DNA of 43,183 bases from an uncultured Frankiales bacterium (GTDB lineage Bacteria; Actinomycetota; Actinomycetes; Mycobacteriales; SCTD01): positions 1-43,183 of the forward strand of contig CAMLIA010000012.1 in NCBI GenBank assembly GCA_946479905.1, written 5' to 3'. Below are positions 1 through 8,777 of this stretch, in pieces. Below the pieces are notes generated by a model that was not told where the DNA came from, ran no database searches, and worked only from the letters and a program-made list of their open reading frames with translations. A program made the translations under genes and the position numbers. How positions within the stretch are numbered: position 1 is the stretch's first letter; each line of letters begins with the position of its first letter.

Positions 1-1
1 G

Positions 2-37
2 CGACGGCTCGTCGAGCTGCTGGCCGGCCGCGACTGA
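2..37 (+). CDS. possible C-terminal end of a gene entering from the left
   Basis: Frame 2 from the left edge reads RRLVELLAGRD and then a TGA stop. The fragment is only eleven residues, so no family can be assigned. It looks like an ordinary protein end and would converge on the GMC oxidoreductase gene. It could equally be chance, because high-G+C DNA leaves frames open easily. Confidence 0.3.
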   Translation, partial: RRLVELLAGRD

Positions 38-97
38 AGGAGCAGCTCACACGTCCGCGGGATCGCTACCCGGCAGTCGTGTCGACGGGCGGTCGGG

Positions 98-1624
98 CTA
101 GGCAGACCGCATCGACTGCGCGATCTTCTCTCCCACGAGGATCGCCGTCAGATTCGTGTTCGCCCGGGTGGTCCAGGGCAGGATGCTGGTGTCCGCGACG
201 CGCAAGCCGTCGAGGCCGTGCACACGCCCTTCCGGGTCGACGACGTCGCCCATCCTGCAGGTGCTCGTGGCGTGCACGACGTCGATGACGTTGGCCATCG
301 CCCACTCCTTGAACTCGCCGTCGCTGAAGGTCGTGCTCGCGTCGACAGGCAGCTGACCGAGCAGGATGGTGGACGTGATCTTCTGGAACTCCGGCTGCAG
401 CGCGAACGTCAGCAGCTCGTCCACGACGCGGCGGTAGCGCCGGAGGTCGTCGTCGGTCGACAGCAGGTTGAACTCGACGTCCGGGTCCGCCGACGGGTCG
501 GTGGAGCTGATCTGCACGGTGCCGGTCGAGGTCACGCGGTTCGACCAGCCGACGAGGCCGCCGACCGGCACGCCGATGCCGAGGGCGCCACTGACAGCGA
601 TCATCGCGTCGTTGGGCTCGTCGCCGACGCCGGTCGAGAAGCGCACGCACGCCTGCCCGCGCATCGGCTGGTCGCCGTAGTCCAGCGGCTCGTCGAGGAC
701 GAGCGACAGGGCGGCGCCGTGGTGGTCCTGCAGGCCCTCACCCACGGGGAGGTCCGCGACGACCGCGAGGCCGAGGCGGGCCAGCAGCGCGGCCGGGCCG
801 ATCCCGGAGCGCTGCAGGATCGCCGGGGAGTGGATGGCACCGGCAGAGACCACGACCTCCGCGCCGCGGAAGGTCACCGGCTCGCCCTCCACGACAGCGA
901 CGACCCCCACGGCACGGGTCCCCTCGAAGAGCACGCGGTCGACGCTGACGTCACCGCGGACCTCGAGGTTCGGCTGCTCGCGGTGCGGCTCGAGGTAGCC
1001 GTCGTTGGTGGACACGCGCCGCAGGTCGGCGGAGCCGTTGAAGGCGTACGGCGACAGGCCGGTCGACCCGGGCGCGTTGTGGTCGGGCGCCCACGGGTGG
1101 CCCAACCGCTCGGCGAAGGAGTCGATCGCGGACTCGATGGCGGAGAACCGCTCGCGCGGTGGGCGGCGGATCGGGATGGGCCCAGCGTCGCCGTGGTAGG
1201 GCTCCGAGCCGTAGTCGAGGTCGTTCTCCATCGAGCGAAGCAGCGGAAGGACCTCGTCGTAGGACCAGCCGGTGCACCCGAGGGCCGCCCAGCCGTCGTA
1301 GTCGGCGCGGTCCGCGCGGATCGCCATCATCCCGTTGACGGCGGAGCTGCCGCCGACTCCGCGCCCGCGGAAGTACTGCCACGGCTCCTGGGACGCGGTG
1401 CGGCGGGCGACGAGGTGCGGGTACATGTGCGTCTGCATGAGCGCCTGGACCGTCATCTGCGCGCCCGGCTCGACGCTGCGGATCACGTCGGGCGTGTCCG
1501 CCGACCGGTAGTCGGGGCCGGACTCGAGCACCAGCACCCGGCGGCTCGGGTCCTCGGACAGGCGGCCCGCGAGGGCGGCCCCTGCCGAGCCGGCGCCGAC
1601 GACGATGACGTCGTAGTCGCTCAC
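98..1624 (-). CDS. GMC family FAD-dependent oxidoreductase
   Basis: Predicted 508-residue flavoenzyme of the glucose-methanol-choline family, which oxidises alcohols to aldehydes or ketones with FAD. The N-terminus has the FAD-binding GxGxxG motif (VVGAGSAG, about residues 9-16). A GGSSAVNGM segment follows near residue 90, as is typical of the family. Near the C-terminus is HATSTCRMGD, carrying the catalytic His, and then DTSILPW...NTNLTAILVGEKIA, carrying the family's second active-site position (Asn). Length is normal. The start is GTG, 4 nt after the stop of the upstream S9 peptidase, so the two are probably co-transcribed and translationally coupled. No signal peptide is visible. The substrate is unknown. 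An aldehyde dehydrogenase elsewhere in the window (7326-8738) could act on an aldehyde product, but that link is inference. Confidence 0.93.
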   Translation of the reverse strand: MSDYDVIVVGAGSAGAALAGRLSEDPSRRVLVLESGPDYRSADTPDVIRSVEPGAQMTVQALMQTHMYPHLVARRTASQEPWQYFRGRGVGGSSAVNGMMAIRADRADYDGWAALGCTGWSYDEVLPLLRSMENDLDYGSEPYHGDAGPIPIRRPPRERFSAIESAIDSFAERLGHPWAPDHNAPGSTGLSPYAFNGSADLRRVSTNDGYLEPHREQPNLEVRGDVSVDRVLFEGTRAVGVVAVVEGEPVTFRGAEVVVSAGAIHSPAILQRSGIGPAALLARLGLAVVADLPVGEGLQDHHGAALSLVLDEPLDYGDQPMRGQACVRFSTGVGDEPNDAMIAVSGALGIGVPVGGLVGWSNRVTSTGTVQISSTDPSADPDVEFNLLSTDDDLRRYRRVVDELLTFALQPEFQKITSTILLGQLPVDASTTFSDGEFKEWAMANVIDVVHATSTCRMGDVVDPEGRVHGLDGLRVADTSILPWTTRANTNLTAILVGEKIAQSMRSA

Positions 1625-1628
1625 GCGA

Positions 1629-3917
1629 TCAGCCTCCCATCATCATGGCGAGGTACTCGGGGTCGACGGGGATGTCGGCGATCTGGTAGGGCGGCGGCTT
1701 CTCCCCCATGAGGTGCTGCACGAAGTAGTCCCAGCGCCGCCGGATCCAGTAGGCCGTGTGCACCAGGATCGCGTGCTCGGCGTTCGGGACGATGAGCAGG
1801 TCGAAGTCCTTGTTGGCCTTGATGAGGGCGTCGACGAGCCGCATGGTGTGGTGCGGCGTGACGTTGTCGTCCATCTCTCCGTGGACGAGGAAGAGCTTGC
1901 CCTGGAGGTTCGCCGCCTGGGCGACGTTGGCGTGCGAGTCGAAGTCGAACGCGTCCTTGAGACCGAAGATCTTCTCGCCCCACCAGGCGTGGTAGATCCG
2001 GTCGTCGTGGTTGCCGGCGGAGGACACTGCCACCTTGAAGAAGTCCGGGGCCGTGAGGATCGCCTTCGTCGAGCCGTAGCCGCCGCCCGAGTGGCCGAAG
2101 ATGCCGACCCGGTCGAGGTCCATCCACGGCCGGGTCTCACCGAGCTGCCGGATCGCCGCCACGTGGTCCTCCACGTAGGAGCCGACCCCGCTCTGCCGCG
2201 ACACGTCCTGGAACGCCTTGCCCCGCATCGCGGTGCCCCGCCCGTCCACGGCCACCACGACGAAGCCGAGCGCCGCGAAGACGGCGCCGGAGCGCTCGCC
2301 GGTCAGCGTGCCGCCGGACAGCGGGAAGCGCAGCGGGGTCGTGGAGATCTGCGGGCCGGCATAGATCTCGTCGAGCACCGGGTAGCTCTTCGTCGGGTCG
2401 AAGTCGTGCGGCCGGTAGATCGCGCAGTAGATGTCGGTCTCGCCGTCCGCCGCCTTCACGACGACCCGCTCGGCCGGCGACCAGCCGGCGGCGTACAGCG
2501 CCGTGGCGTCCGCCCGCTCGAGCTCGAGGACCTCGGCGCCCTTGGCATCGCGGAGCACCGACACCGTGGGGGTGTCGAAGCGCGAGGTGATGTCGACGAA
2601 GAAGCGGCCGGACGTCGAGGGGACGCAGTCGTGGTCGAGGCCGTCGGACGTGACCGTGGTGAGCTCGCCGCTGTCGAGCGACAGCAGGCAGATCTCCTGC
2701 AGGTACGGGTCGCTGCCCGCCTCGCGGCCGGCCGCGGTGACGACGAGGCGCCGGTTGTCCTCGTCGACAGCGACGACGCTGCGGAGCACCCAGTCCCCCG
2801 AGGTGAGGGCGCGCACCGAGCCGTCGGTGCCGTACAGGTAGAGGTGGCCGTAGCCGGTGCGCTGCGACCACCAGAGCACCTCACCCGTGGTGAGCACGCG
2901 GACGTTCCGCTCCTGGTGCTGCGGGCCGTGCGTGATGTGCGAGTCGCTGGTCTCCTCGACGAGGACCCGGACGTCGCCCGTCGCGGCATCGAGCTCGTTG
3001 AGGCGCGCAACGTGGTCGCCGCGCTCGCTCGACAGGAACCAGACCTTCGAGCCGTCCGGGCTCCACCAGACGAAGCCGTACGCGATGGTCGGCACGAACG
3101 GCGTCAGCAGCGGCTCGCACTTGGCCTGGGTGGCCTCGCCCGTGGCCGCGTCGAAGACGAACAGCTCGGAGGTCGCGAGGTTCTCGTCACCCACCATCGA
3201 GTACCGGTAGGTCATCGGCTTCGGCCGGCCGCCGTCGAGCGGCGACGAGCGGACGAGGTGCATGAGCTCGAGGTCGCGCTGGTCGAGCCGGTGGGTGACG
3301 AAGCGGCTGCTGTCCGGCGACCAGACGACGAGCGGACCGGGCTTGATGCCGCCGAGGTTCTCGAGCATGACCTTCGCGCCTGCCGCGTCGGTCATGCCGC
3401 CGTAGCTCCAGTCCTGCACCCCGTCGGTCGTCAGCTGGCGGACCTCGTCGGTCTCCAGGTCGCGCAGGTAGAGGTTGAAGTCCTCGAGGCCCACGGCCCA
3501 CCGGCCGTCAGGGGACGGTGTCTCGCCTTGTCGCACCGGGCCGAGCACGGTGACCTCGTAGGTGTCGAGGGCCACCTCGAGGCGCTGCTCCCCCACCGCG
3601 ACGCGCACTGCCCCGTCGCGGAGGTCGATCGCCACGAAGGGCAGCTCCTCGGCCGTCACGGGGGTCTCGACGTACCCGGCCAGCGCCTCGGCCATGCGGG
3701 CGTGGTCGAACGCCGGGCGCTTGGTGCCGGCCTCGGCGTCGACGAGCAGGTACTCGGAGCCGGCGGCGGTGCGGTTCCGGTACCAGAAGGTCTCCGTCTC
3801 GCGGATCCAGGCCGGTCGCGCCTGCGGGCTGCTCACCAGCTTCTTGAGGTTGTGGGGCAGCAGCGCCTCCGCCTTGGCGTAGCGGGCAGCCAGGTCGGTC
3901 GTGGTCGTCAAGGGCAT
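1629..3917 (-). CDS. S9 family peptidase, dipeptidyl-peptidase IV type
   Basis: Predicted 762-residue serine peptidase with an N-terminal DPP IV-type beta-propeller (about residues 50-520) and a C-terminal alpha/beta hydrolase domain. Family members release N-terminal dipeptides or cleave small peptides. The triad is readable: Ser610 in GHSGGGY, Asp683 in HGEMDDNVTP and His715 in VPNAEHAI. No signal peptide is visible, so a cytoplasmic location is likely. It is the first gene of a two-gene unit with the GMC oxidoreductase. A CATAAT -10 box lies 7 nt before the ATG, which suggests a leaderless or very short-leader transcript. It is a paralogue of the S9 gene at 23808-26066; both share the GELD/GEMD-NVTP block and the RRRWDYFV C-terminal stretch. 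The protein ends in the unusual tail MMMGG. Confidence 0.95.
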   Translation of the reverse strand: MPLTTTTDLAARYAKAEALLPHNLKKLVSSPQARPAWIRETETFWYRNRTAAGSEYLLVDAEAGTKRPAFDHARMAEALAGYVETPVTAEELPFVAIDLRDGAVRVAVGEQRLEVALDTYEVTVLGPVRQGETPSPDGRWAVGLEDFNLYLRDLETDEVRQLTTDGVQDWSYGGMTDAAGAKVMLENLGGIKPGPLVVWSPDSSRFVTHRLDQRDLELMHLVRSSPLDGGRPKPMTYRYSMVGDENLATSELFVFDAATGEATQAKCEPLLTPFVPTIAYGFVWWSPDGSKVWFLSSERGDHVARLNELDAATGDVRVLVEETSDSHITHGPQHQERNVRVLTTGEVLWWSQRTGYGHLYLYGTDGSVRALTSGDWVLRSVVAVDEDNRRLVVTAAGREAGSDPYLQEICLLSLDSGELTTVTSDGLDHDCVPSTSGRFFVDITSRFDTPTVSVLRDAKGAEVLELERADATALYAAGWSPAERVVVKAADGETDIYCAIYRPHDFDPTKSYPVLDEIYAGPQISTTPLRFPLSGGTLTGERSGAVFAALGFVVVAVDGRGTAMRGKAFQDVSRQSGVGSYVEDHVAAIRQLGETRPWMDLDRVGIFGHSGGGYGSTKAILTAPDFFKVAVSSAGNHDDRIYHAWWGEKIFGLKDAFDFDSHANVAQAANLQGKLFLVHGEMDDNVTPHHTMRLVDALIKANKDFDLLIVPNAEHAILVHTAYWIRRRWDYFVQHLMGEKPPPYQIADIPVDPEYLAMMMGG

Positions 3918-3924
3918 GGGGCGG

Positions 3925-3930
3925 ATTATG
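3925..3930 (-). promoter_or_regulatory. -10 box (CATAAT) of the S9 peptidase/GMC unit
   Basis: On the minus strand CATAAT lies 7 nt before the ATG at 3917, the distance expected for a leaderless transcript. A weak -35 (TTCCGC) sits 17 bp upstream. The surrounding 11-mer AGGGCATAATC recurs at 33924-33934 with the same 7-nt distance from the -10 box to the start codon of the phosphatase reading frame. Confidence 0.5.
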
Positions 3931-4001
3931 CCCTCATTGTCTCTCTTGCGGAAAGGGCCCTTTGGTTGCTTTTTGCCCCGCTCTCATAGGACATTGTCTG
4001 G

Positions 4002-5606
4002 GTGGACGAGGCGGGTCGCTGGCTGTGGGACGTACGCGCTCGGATGCGGGACCGGGTCGAGCTGTCCGTCGACCTGCACCTGCCGCCGGCCGGGCTGGCC
4101 GGGGGCCCCTACCCGGCCGTGCTCGTCAGGACCGCTTCCGGCAACCAGTCGCCACCACTCGTCAAGCGAGCGCGCTTCCTCGCCGACGCCGGCTTCGCCG
4201 TCGCCCTGCAGGACGTGCGTGGCCGCGAGGACTCCGCGGGCAGCTTCACCCCGTTCCGCGACGAGCTCACGGACGGCTACGACAGCGTCGAGTGGGTCGC
4301 CGCGCAGACCTGGTGCAACGGCAAGGTCGGGATGATGGGCTCCGGCTACGCCGGCTGGACGCAGTGGGCCGCCGCCGTCACCAAGCCGCCGCACCTGACG
4401 ACCATGGTGAGCACCTCCGCCTGGGCGCCCGGTCTCAGCTCGGTCCCCGGCACGCTCCCGCTGCCGATGCTGGCCTGGCTGCACGCGATGAGCGCCCGGG
4501 TGTGGCAGGAGGCCGGCCAGGTGGACTGGGACAGCGTGCTGCGGACCCTCCCGCTCCGAGGTGCGGCGCACGCCGTCGGCGCCCGGCTCCCGGTGTGGGA
4601 CGCCTGGCTCGACGCCCCGAACCCGGCCGCCCACTGGCAGCAGCTCAGCGACGAGGAGCTGTCGGCGATCGACGTACCCGCCCTGCACGTGACCGGCTGG
4701 CACGACTCCGCCCAGGTCTCTGCCCTGCGCTACTACGACCAGCGGCCGGGCGACGCGCTCGTCATCGGTCCGTGGGACCACGCCGGCACGTCCGCGCCGA
4801 CGCCGGTGCTCGGCGACGTGGACTTCGGGGCTGACGCCGCCGCAGATCTCGATGCCCTGCACCTGCACTGGTTCCAGCACTGGCTCGCCGGGACCGGCGG
4901 CGGCGCCGCGTCCAGCACCTTCGTGACCGGCCTCAACGCCTGGCGCGACGAGGCGTGGGCGCCCGGGACGCCCGCGAGCTGGTACCTGCGGAGCGGCGGC
5001 CAGCTGAAGGGGACCGGGCCCGGGGACGAGCCACCCGACAGCTACGAGTACGACCCCGCCGACCCGGTCCTGGTGAGCACCGACTTCACGTTCTTCCCGA
5101 GCCTCCCGAAGCAGCCCGCCCAGCTGCCGCTCGACCGTCGGTTCGTGGAGCGGCGCCCGGACGTGCTGGTCTACACCTCGTCGGAGCTGGGCGAGCCCCT
5201 CGACCTCGAGGGCCGGCCGTCGGTGCAGCTGTTCGTCGGCTCCGACCGCCCCGACACGGACTGGTTCGCGCAGCTGTGCGACGTCGCTCCGAGCGGCCGG
5301 TCCCAGGTCGTGGCCATCGGCGGCGTGCGCTCCCGCTACCGCGACGGGACGGACCGCGAGGTCTTCCTGACCCCCGGCCAGGTCCATGAGCTGACCATCC
5401 AGCTCAGCGCCGTCGCGCACGTGGTGCAGCCGGGCCACCGGCTACGGCTCAGCATCACGAGCAGCTGGTTCCCGCTGGTCGACCGCAACCTCAACACCGG
5501 AGGCAGGGTGGGTCACGAGACCGGGCCCCTGATCGCGACCAACCGCGTGCACCACGACGCCGCCCACCCGTCGCAGCTCCTGCTGCCCGTCAGGAGCCCG
5601 CGATGA
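4002..5606 (+). CDS. CocE/NonD family hydrolase lacking the nucleophilic serine
   Basis: Predicted 534-residue protein of the CocE/NonD (S15-like X-Pro dipeptidyl-peptidase) family: an N-terminal alpha/beta hydrolase, an inserted helical cap and a C-terminal jelly-roll domain (ending near VQPGHRLRLSITSSWFP). The partner gene downstream has the normal elbow SGSYGG. Here the matching residues are GSGYAG (residues 113-118), which puts Gly115 where the nucleophilic Ser should be and the nearest Ser one residue early. The other triad positions are kept: Asp235 in GWHDS and His260 in GPWDH. It may therefore be a pseudoenzyme or use a shifted Ser. The GTG start gives the same N-terminal length as the downstream paralogue (RWLWDVRARMRD against RVLWNVRIPMRD). 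It overlaps the next gene by 4 bp, so a paired function is likely. Confidence 0.93.
   Translation: MDEAGRWLWDVRARMRDRVELSVDLHLPPAGLAGGPYPAVLVRTASGNQSPPLVKRARFLADAGFAVALQDVRGREDSAGSFTPFRDELTDGYDSVEWVAAQTWCNGKVGMMGSGYAGWTQWAAAVTKPPHLTTMVSTSAWAPGLSSVPGTLPLPMLAWLHAMSARVWQEAGQVDWDSVLRTLPLRGAAHAVGARLPVWDAWLDAPNPAAHWQQLSDEELSAIDVPALHVTGWHDSAQVSALRYYDQRPGDALVIGPWDHAGTSAPTPVLGDVDFGADAAADLDALHLHWFQHWLAGTGGGAASSTFVTGLNAWRDEAWAPGTPASWYLRSGGQLKGTGPGDEPPDSYEYDPADPVLVSTDFTFFPSLPKQPAQLPLDRRFVERRPDVLVYTSSELGEPLDLEGRPSVQLFVGSDRPDTDWFAQLCDVAPSGRSQVVAIGGVRSRYRDGTDREVFLTPGQVHELTIQLSAVAHVVQPGHRLRLSITSSWFPLVDRNLNTGGRVGHETGPLIATNRVHHDAAHPSQLLLPVRSPR
5592..5596 (+). promoter_or_regulatory. ribosome-binding site AGGAG inside the upstream gene end
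   Basis: AGGAG lies 6 nt before the ATG at 5603, inside the last codons of the first CocE-like gene. It supports the ATGA-overlap start of the second copy. Confidence 0.6.
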
Positions 5607-7333
5607 CAGAGCCCCGCGTCCTCTGGAACGTCCGCATCCCGATGCGCGACGGCGTCGAGCTCGCCAACAACGTCTACCTGCCGCCCGCCGGGCTGGCGGG
5701 TGGCCCCTATCCCGTCATCTTCTCCCGCAACCCCTACAACCGGCAGACCTGGGCCGAGCTGCTGCGGTGGCGGTTCTTCACCGAGCACGGCTACGCCTTC
5801 GTGACCCAGGACTGCCGCGGCCGCTTCGACTCCGACGGCGAGTTCTACCCGTTCTTCGACGACGGCCCCGACGGCTACGACTCCATCGAGTGGATCGCCG
5901 CACAGCCCTGGTGCACCGGGAAGATCGGCATGATGAGCGGCTCGTACGGCGGTTGGGTCCAGTGGGCCGCCGCCCGCGAGAAGCCGCCGCACCTCACCAC
6001 GCTCGTCAGCTCCTGCGCGGCCGGCAAGTGGGGAGAGGAGCTCCCGTGGGACCGCGGCGGCGTCTCCATGGTGATGTTCACCTGGCTGTACATGACGCTG
6101 CGCCGGAGCGCGCAGCCGACCGCCCACGTGGACTGGGCCCGGATCTTCCAGCACCTGCCGTTGCGGACCCTCGACAAGGCGATGGGCGTCGAGATCCCTG
6201 CCTGGAAGGACTGGCTCGACCACCCGGGCCTGGACGAGTACTGGACCAAGGGCCGGCTCGACGAGGACTTCGCCGAGCTCGACATCCCGGCACTGCACCT
6301 GACCGGCTGGTACGACGGGGACCAGCCCGGCGAGATGTTCTTCTGGGACGGCATGCTCCGCTCGAAGGCCGCTCGCGCCCAGCACCTGCTCGTCGGGCCC
6401 TGGACCCACGGCGGCGTCTTCAAGCCGACGCAGACGCAGCGCGACGTCGACTACACACCGAAGTCCGTGGCGGACATGGACCAGGTGCACCTGGAGTGGT
6501 TCGACCACTGGCTCAAGGGCATCGACACCGGGCTCATGGACCGGCCACGCGTCCGCTGGTTCTCCACCGGCATCAACGAGTGGCGGACGTCCGACACCTG
6601 GCCCCCGACGGACCGTGTCCACACCCGCTTCTACCTGCGCAGCGGCGGTCGGGCCAACACCTCCCTCGGCGACGGACGGCTGTCGCGCGCCGCGCCCGTC
6701 GACCACGAGCCGGCGGACAGCTATGTCTATGACCCGGCTGACGTCGCGCTGATCGCCGACGTCGACTTCTTCAACGGGCTCGGCAACTTCTCCGTCCAAC
6801 CCGCCGACGCCCGCCCCCTCGAGCTGCGCGACGACATCCTCGTCTACACCTCGGAGCCGCTGATCGAGCCGCTCCACGTCTCCGGCCGCCCCACCGTCGT
6901 GCTGCACACCGGCTCCGACTGCCCCGACACCGACTGGGTCGTGGGCCTGTCCGACGTCGACCCGACCGGACGCTCGGTGCCGCTCTCACGGGACGAGGAC
7001 CACCAGCAGATGGTGACCCAGGGCGGCCGGCTGCGCGCACGGTTCCGGGACGGCCTGGACAAGGAGGTCTGGATGACGCCCGGCGAGGTCTACGAGCTCC
7101 GTATCGGGTTGCGCGACGTCGCGCACGTCTTCCAGCCCGGCCACCGCATCCGGCTGACGGTGCTGTCCTGGGACTTCCCGTCGATGTCGCGCAACCTCAA
7201 CACCGACGAGTCGATCGCCGACGGCACGACGATCCGGGTGGCCACGAACAGCGTGCACCACTCGCCACTGACGGCGTCCCACGTCGTACTCCCCGTCGAG
7301 CCTGCCGTGCCGGCCGACGCCTCGTTCAGCTGA
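5603..7333 (+). CDS. CocE/NonD family hydrolase (S15-like)
   Basis: Predicted 576-residue hydrolase of the CocE/NonD family, related to X-prolyl dipeptidyl aminopeptidases and the cocaine/cephalosporin-acylase esterases. The triad is complete: Ser114 in SGSYGG, Asp238 in GWYDG and His269 in GPWTH. A C-terminal galactose-binding-like jelly-roll follows, ending around FQPGHRIRLTVLSWDFPS. No signal peptide is visible. It starts in an ATGA overlap with the Ser-less paralogue and has its own AGGAG site. The two proteins align over nearly their whole length, which indicates a tandem duplication. Its 3' end overlaps the convergent aldehyde dehydrogenase by 8 bp, leaving no room for a terminator between them. 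Whether it cleaves an ester, an amide or X-Pro bonds cannot be told from the sequence. Confidence 0.95.
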   Translation: MTEPRVLWNVRIPMRDGVELANNVYLPPAGLAGGPYPVIFSRNPYNRQTWAELLRWRFFTEHGYAFVTQDCRGRFDSDGEFYPFFDDGPDGYDSIEWIAAQPWCTGKIGMMSGSYGGWVQWAAAREKPPHLTTLVSSCAAGKWGEELPWDRGGVSMVMFTWLYMTLRRSAQPTAHVDWARIFQHLPLRTLDKAMGVEIPAWKDWLDHPGLDEYWTKGRLDEDFAELDIPALHLTGWYDGDQPGEMFFWDGMLRSKAARAQHLLVGPWTHGGVFKPTQTQRDVDYTPKSVADMDQVHLEWFDHWLKGIDTGLMDRPRVRWFSTGINEWRTSDTWPPTDRVHTRFYLRSGGRANTSLGDGRLSRAAPVDHEPADSYVYDPADVALIADVDFFNGLGNFSVQPADARPLELRDDILVYTSEPLIEPLHVSGRPTVVLHTGSDCPDTDWVVGLSDVDPTGRSVPLSRDEDHQQMVTQGGRLRARFRDGLDKEVWMTPGEVYELRIGLRDVAHVFQPGHRIRLTVLSWDFPSMSRNLNTDESIADGTTIRVATNSVHHSPLTASHVVLPVEPAVPADASFS

Positions 7334-8738
7334 CGAAGCGCAGGCCGCTGAAGAACTTCGGGCCCTCGCCGATGATGCCGAGACCGCTGATGCCCCACAC
7401 GTTCGCGAGCGGCATGACGTCTGGCGCGCCGAAGGGCGAGTTGAGTCGGACGATGCCGGCCCGCAGTCTGCGGCCGACGGCACGGGCCTGGTCGCGGTCG
7501 GTGCCGAACACGTAGGCGCACAGGCCGTAGGGATGATCGTTGGCCTTGCGGATCGCGTCGTCCTCGTCCCGGTACCCGCGGATCTGCAGGACCGGGCCGA
7601 AGACCTCTTCCTTGAGGCTCGCCGCGGCGTCGCCGAGCACCAGCGCAGGCTGGAAGAAGTGCCCACCGGACTCCGGCAGCGTGCCGAAGCGGCGCACCTC
7701 GCAGCCGGCGGCGGCGAACTCGGCAAGCTGCTCCTCGAGCCGGGCCCGGTGCGGCTCGTGCGAGAGCGGGCCGAGCGCCGTGCCGGGGTCGGTCGCGGCA
7801 CCGATCGGGAGCGCGTCCAGGACCGCGCCGAAGGCGGCGGCGTAGGTCTCGACCTCGGCGGCCGGGACGAACAGGCGGCGGGCGGCGACGCAGTACTGGC
7901 CGTTGAGCATCGTCATCGCGGCGACGACGTTGGCGGCGACCGTCGACGGGTCCTCGCCCGGGAGCACCACCACCGGGTTGTTGCCGGAGAGCTCGAGGTC
8001 GACCGGCTTGAGCGCGGCGGCGCACGCCTGTGCAACCGCCTTGCCGCCGTTGACACCGCCCGTGTAGGAGACGGCGGCGATGCGGTCGTCTCCGACGATC
8101 GAGGCGCCCACGAGGGCGCCGCCGTGCAGGATCTGGACGACGCCCTCCGGCAGGGCTGCCTGGAAGGCCTCAGCGAGCGGGCCGGAGGAGTGCGGCGCCC
8201 ACTCCGACGGCTTGAGGATGATCGGGGACCCCGCGGTGAGCGCGTCGGCCGTGCGCACGATCGCCATGTGCGCCGGCGCGTTCCACGGCAGGAACACCGC
8301 GGCCGGCCCCCACGGCAGCCGCCACTGGTCACAGCCACCGACGGCCGCCGACTGCTTCTCCTCGTGCTCGAAGCCGGCCTCCACCTGCAGGGCGGCCGGC
8401 TCGAAGAGCGCCGAGACCGCACCGAGGAACATCGTGGTCGTGGTCAGGGGTACGCCGGTGTCGCGGCTGTCCAGCGCCGCCAGCTCCTCGACACGGGAGC
8501 CGATCTCCTTGCCCAGCTGGCGCAGCGCGGCGGCCCGCTCCTCCCGCGGCAGCTCCGACCAGGTGCCCTCTTCGTGCACGGCGGCTGCCGTCGCGAGAGC
8601 CCTCTCGACACTGGCGGCCGAGCTGGCGCGCTGAGGCCCGAGCACCTCGCCGGTGTCGGAGTCCGTGAGGAGGGCCGGCAGCTCGTCCGTCGGGACGGCT
8701 GCGGTGCCTCCGACCAGTTCACGCATCGGGGAGGTCAT
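7326..8738 (-). CDS. NAD(P)-dependent aldehyde dehydrogenase family protein
   Basis: Predicted 470-residue aldehyde dehydrogenase, which oxidises an aldehyde to a carboxylic acid with NAD(P). Key residues are present: Asn153 in FLPWNAP, Lys176 in LKPSEW (cofactor binding), Glu249 in ELSGNNP (general base) and Cys283 in NGQYCVAARR (nucleophile). Length is within the usual range. It is a single-gene unit with its own strong promoter, TTGACG-N18-TACCGT, whose -10 ends 7 nt before the ATG, so the transcript is probably leaderless. Directly upstream of the -35 is the TAGG-N11-CCTA repeat also found before the peptidase operon. The substrate is unknown. It could take an aldehyde made by the GMC oxidoreductase or one released from an amine or amide, but this is inference. 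Confidence 0.94.
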   Translation of the reverse strand: MTSPMRELVGGTAAVPTDELPALLTDSDTGEVLGPQRASSAASVERALATAAAVHEEGTWSELPREERAAALRQLGKEIGSRVEELAALDSRDTGVPLTTTTMFLGAVSALFEPAALQVEAGFEHEEKQSAAVGGCDQWRLPWGPAAVFLPWNAPAHMAIVRTADALTAGSPIILKPSEWAPHSSGPLAEAFQAALPEGVVQILHGGALVGASIVGDDRIAAVSYTGGVNGGKAVAQACAAALKPVDLELSGNNPVVVLPGEDPSTVAANVVAAMTMLNGQYCVAARRLFVPAAEVETYAAAFGAVLDALPIGAATDPGTALGPLSHEPHRARLEEQLAEFAAAGCEVRRFGTLPESGGHFFQPALVLGDAAASLKEEVFGPVLQIRGYRDEDDAIRKANDHPYGLCAYVFGTDRDQARAVGRRLRAGIVRLNSPFGAPDVMPLANVWGISGLGIIGEGPKFFSGLRFVS

Positions 8739-8745
8739 GGTGTGA

Positions 8746-8775
8746 ACGGTACGGACTGCCTCCAGCGGGCGTCAA
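8746..8775 (-). promoter_or_regulatory. promoter of the aldehyde dehydrogenase gene
   Basis: On the minus strand the -35 is TTGACG (8770-8775) and the -10 is TACCGT (8746-8751), with an 18-bp spacer. The -10 ends 7 nt from the ATG at 8738, so transcription should begin at or next to the start codon. The -35 and spacer match those of the promoter at 19312-19341. Confidence 0.7.
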
Positions 8776-8777
8776 CC

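Noticed and set aside
1713..3989. Long plus-strand open frame opposite the S9 peptidase gene (758 codons), and similar long antisense frames across the window
   Set aside because: High G+C leaves antisense frames open. The translations are rich in Arg, Val, Asp, Glu and Gly with no motifs, while the opposite strand encodes clear enzymes.
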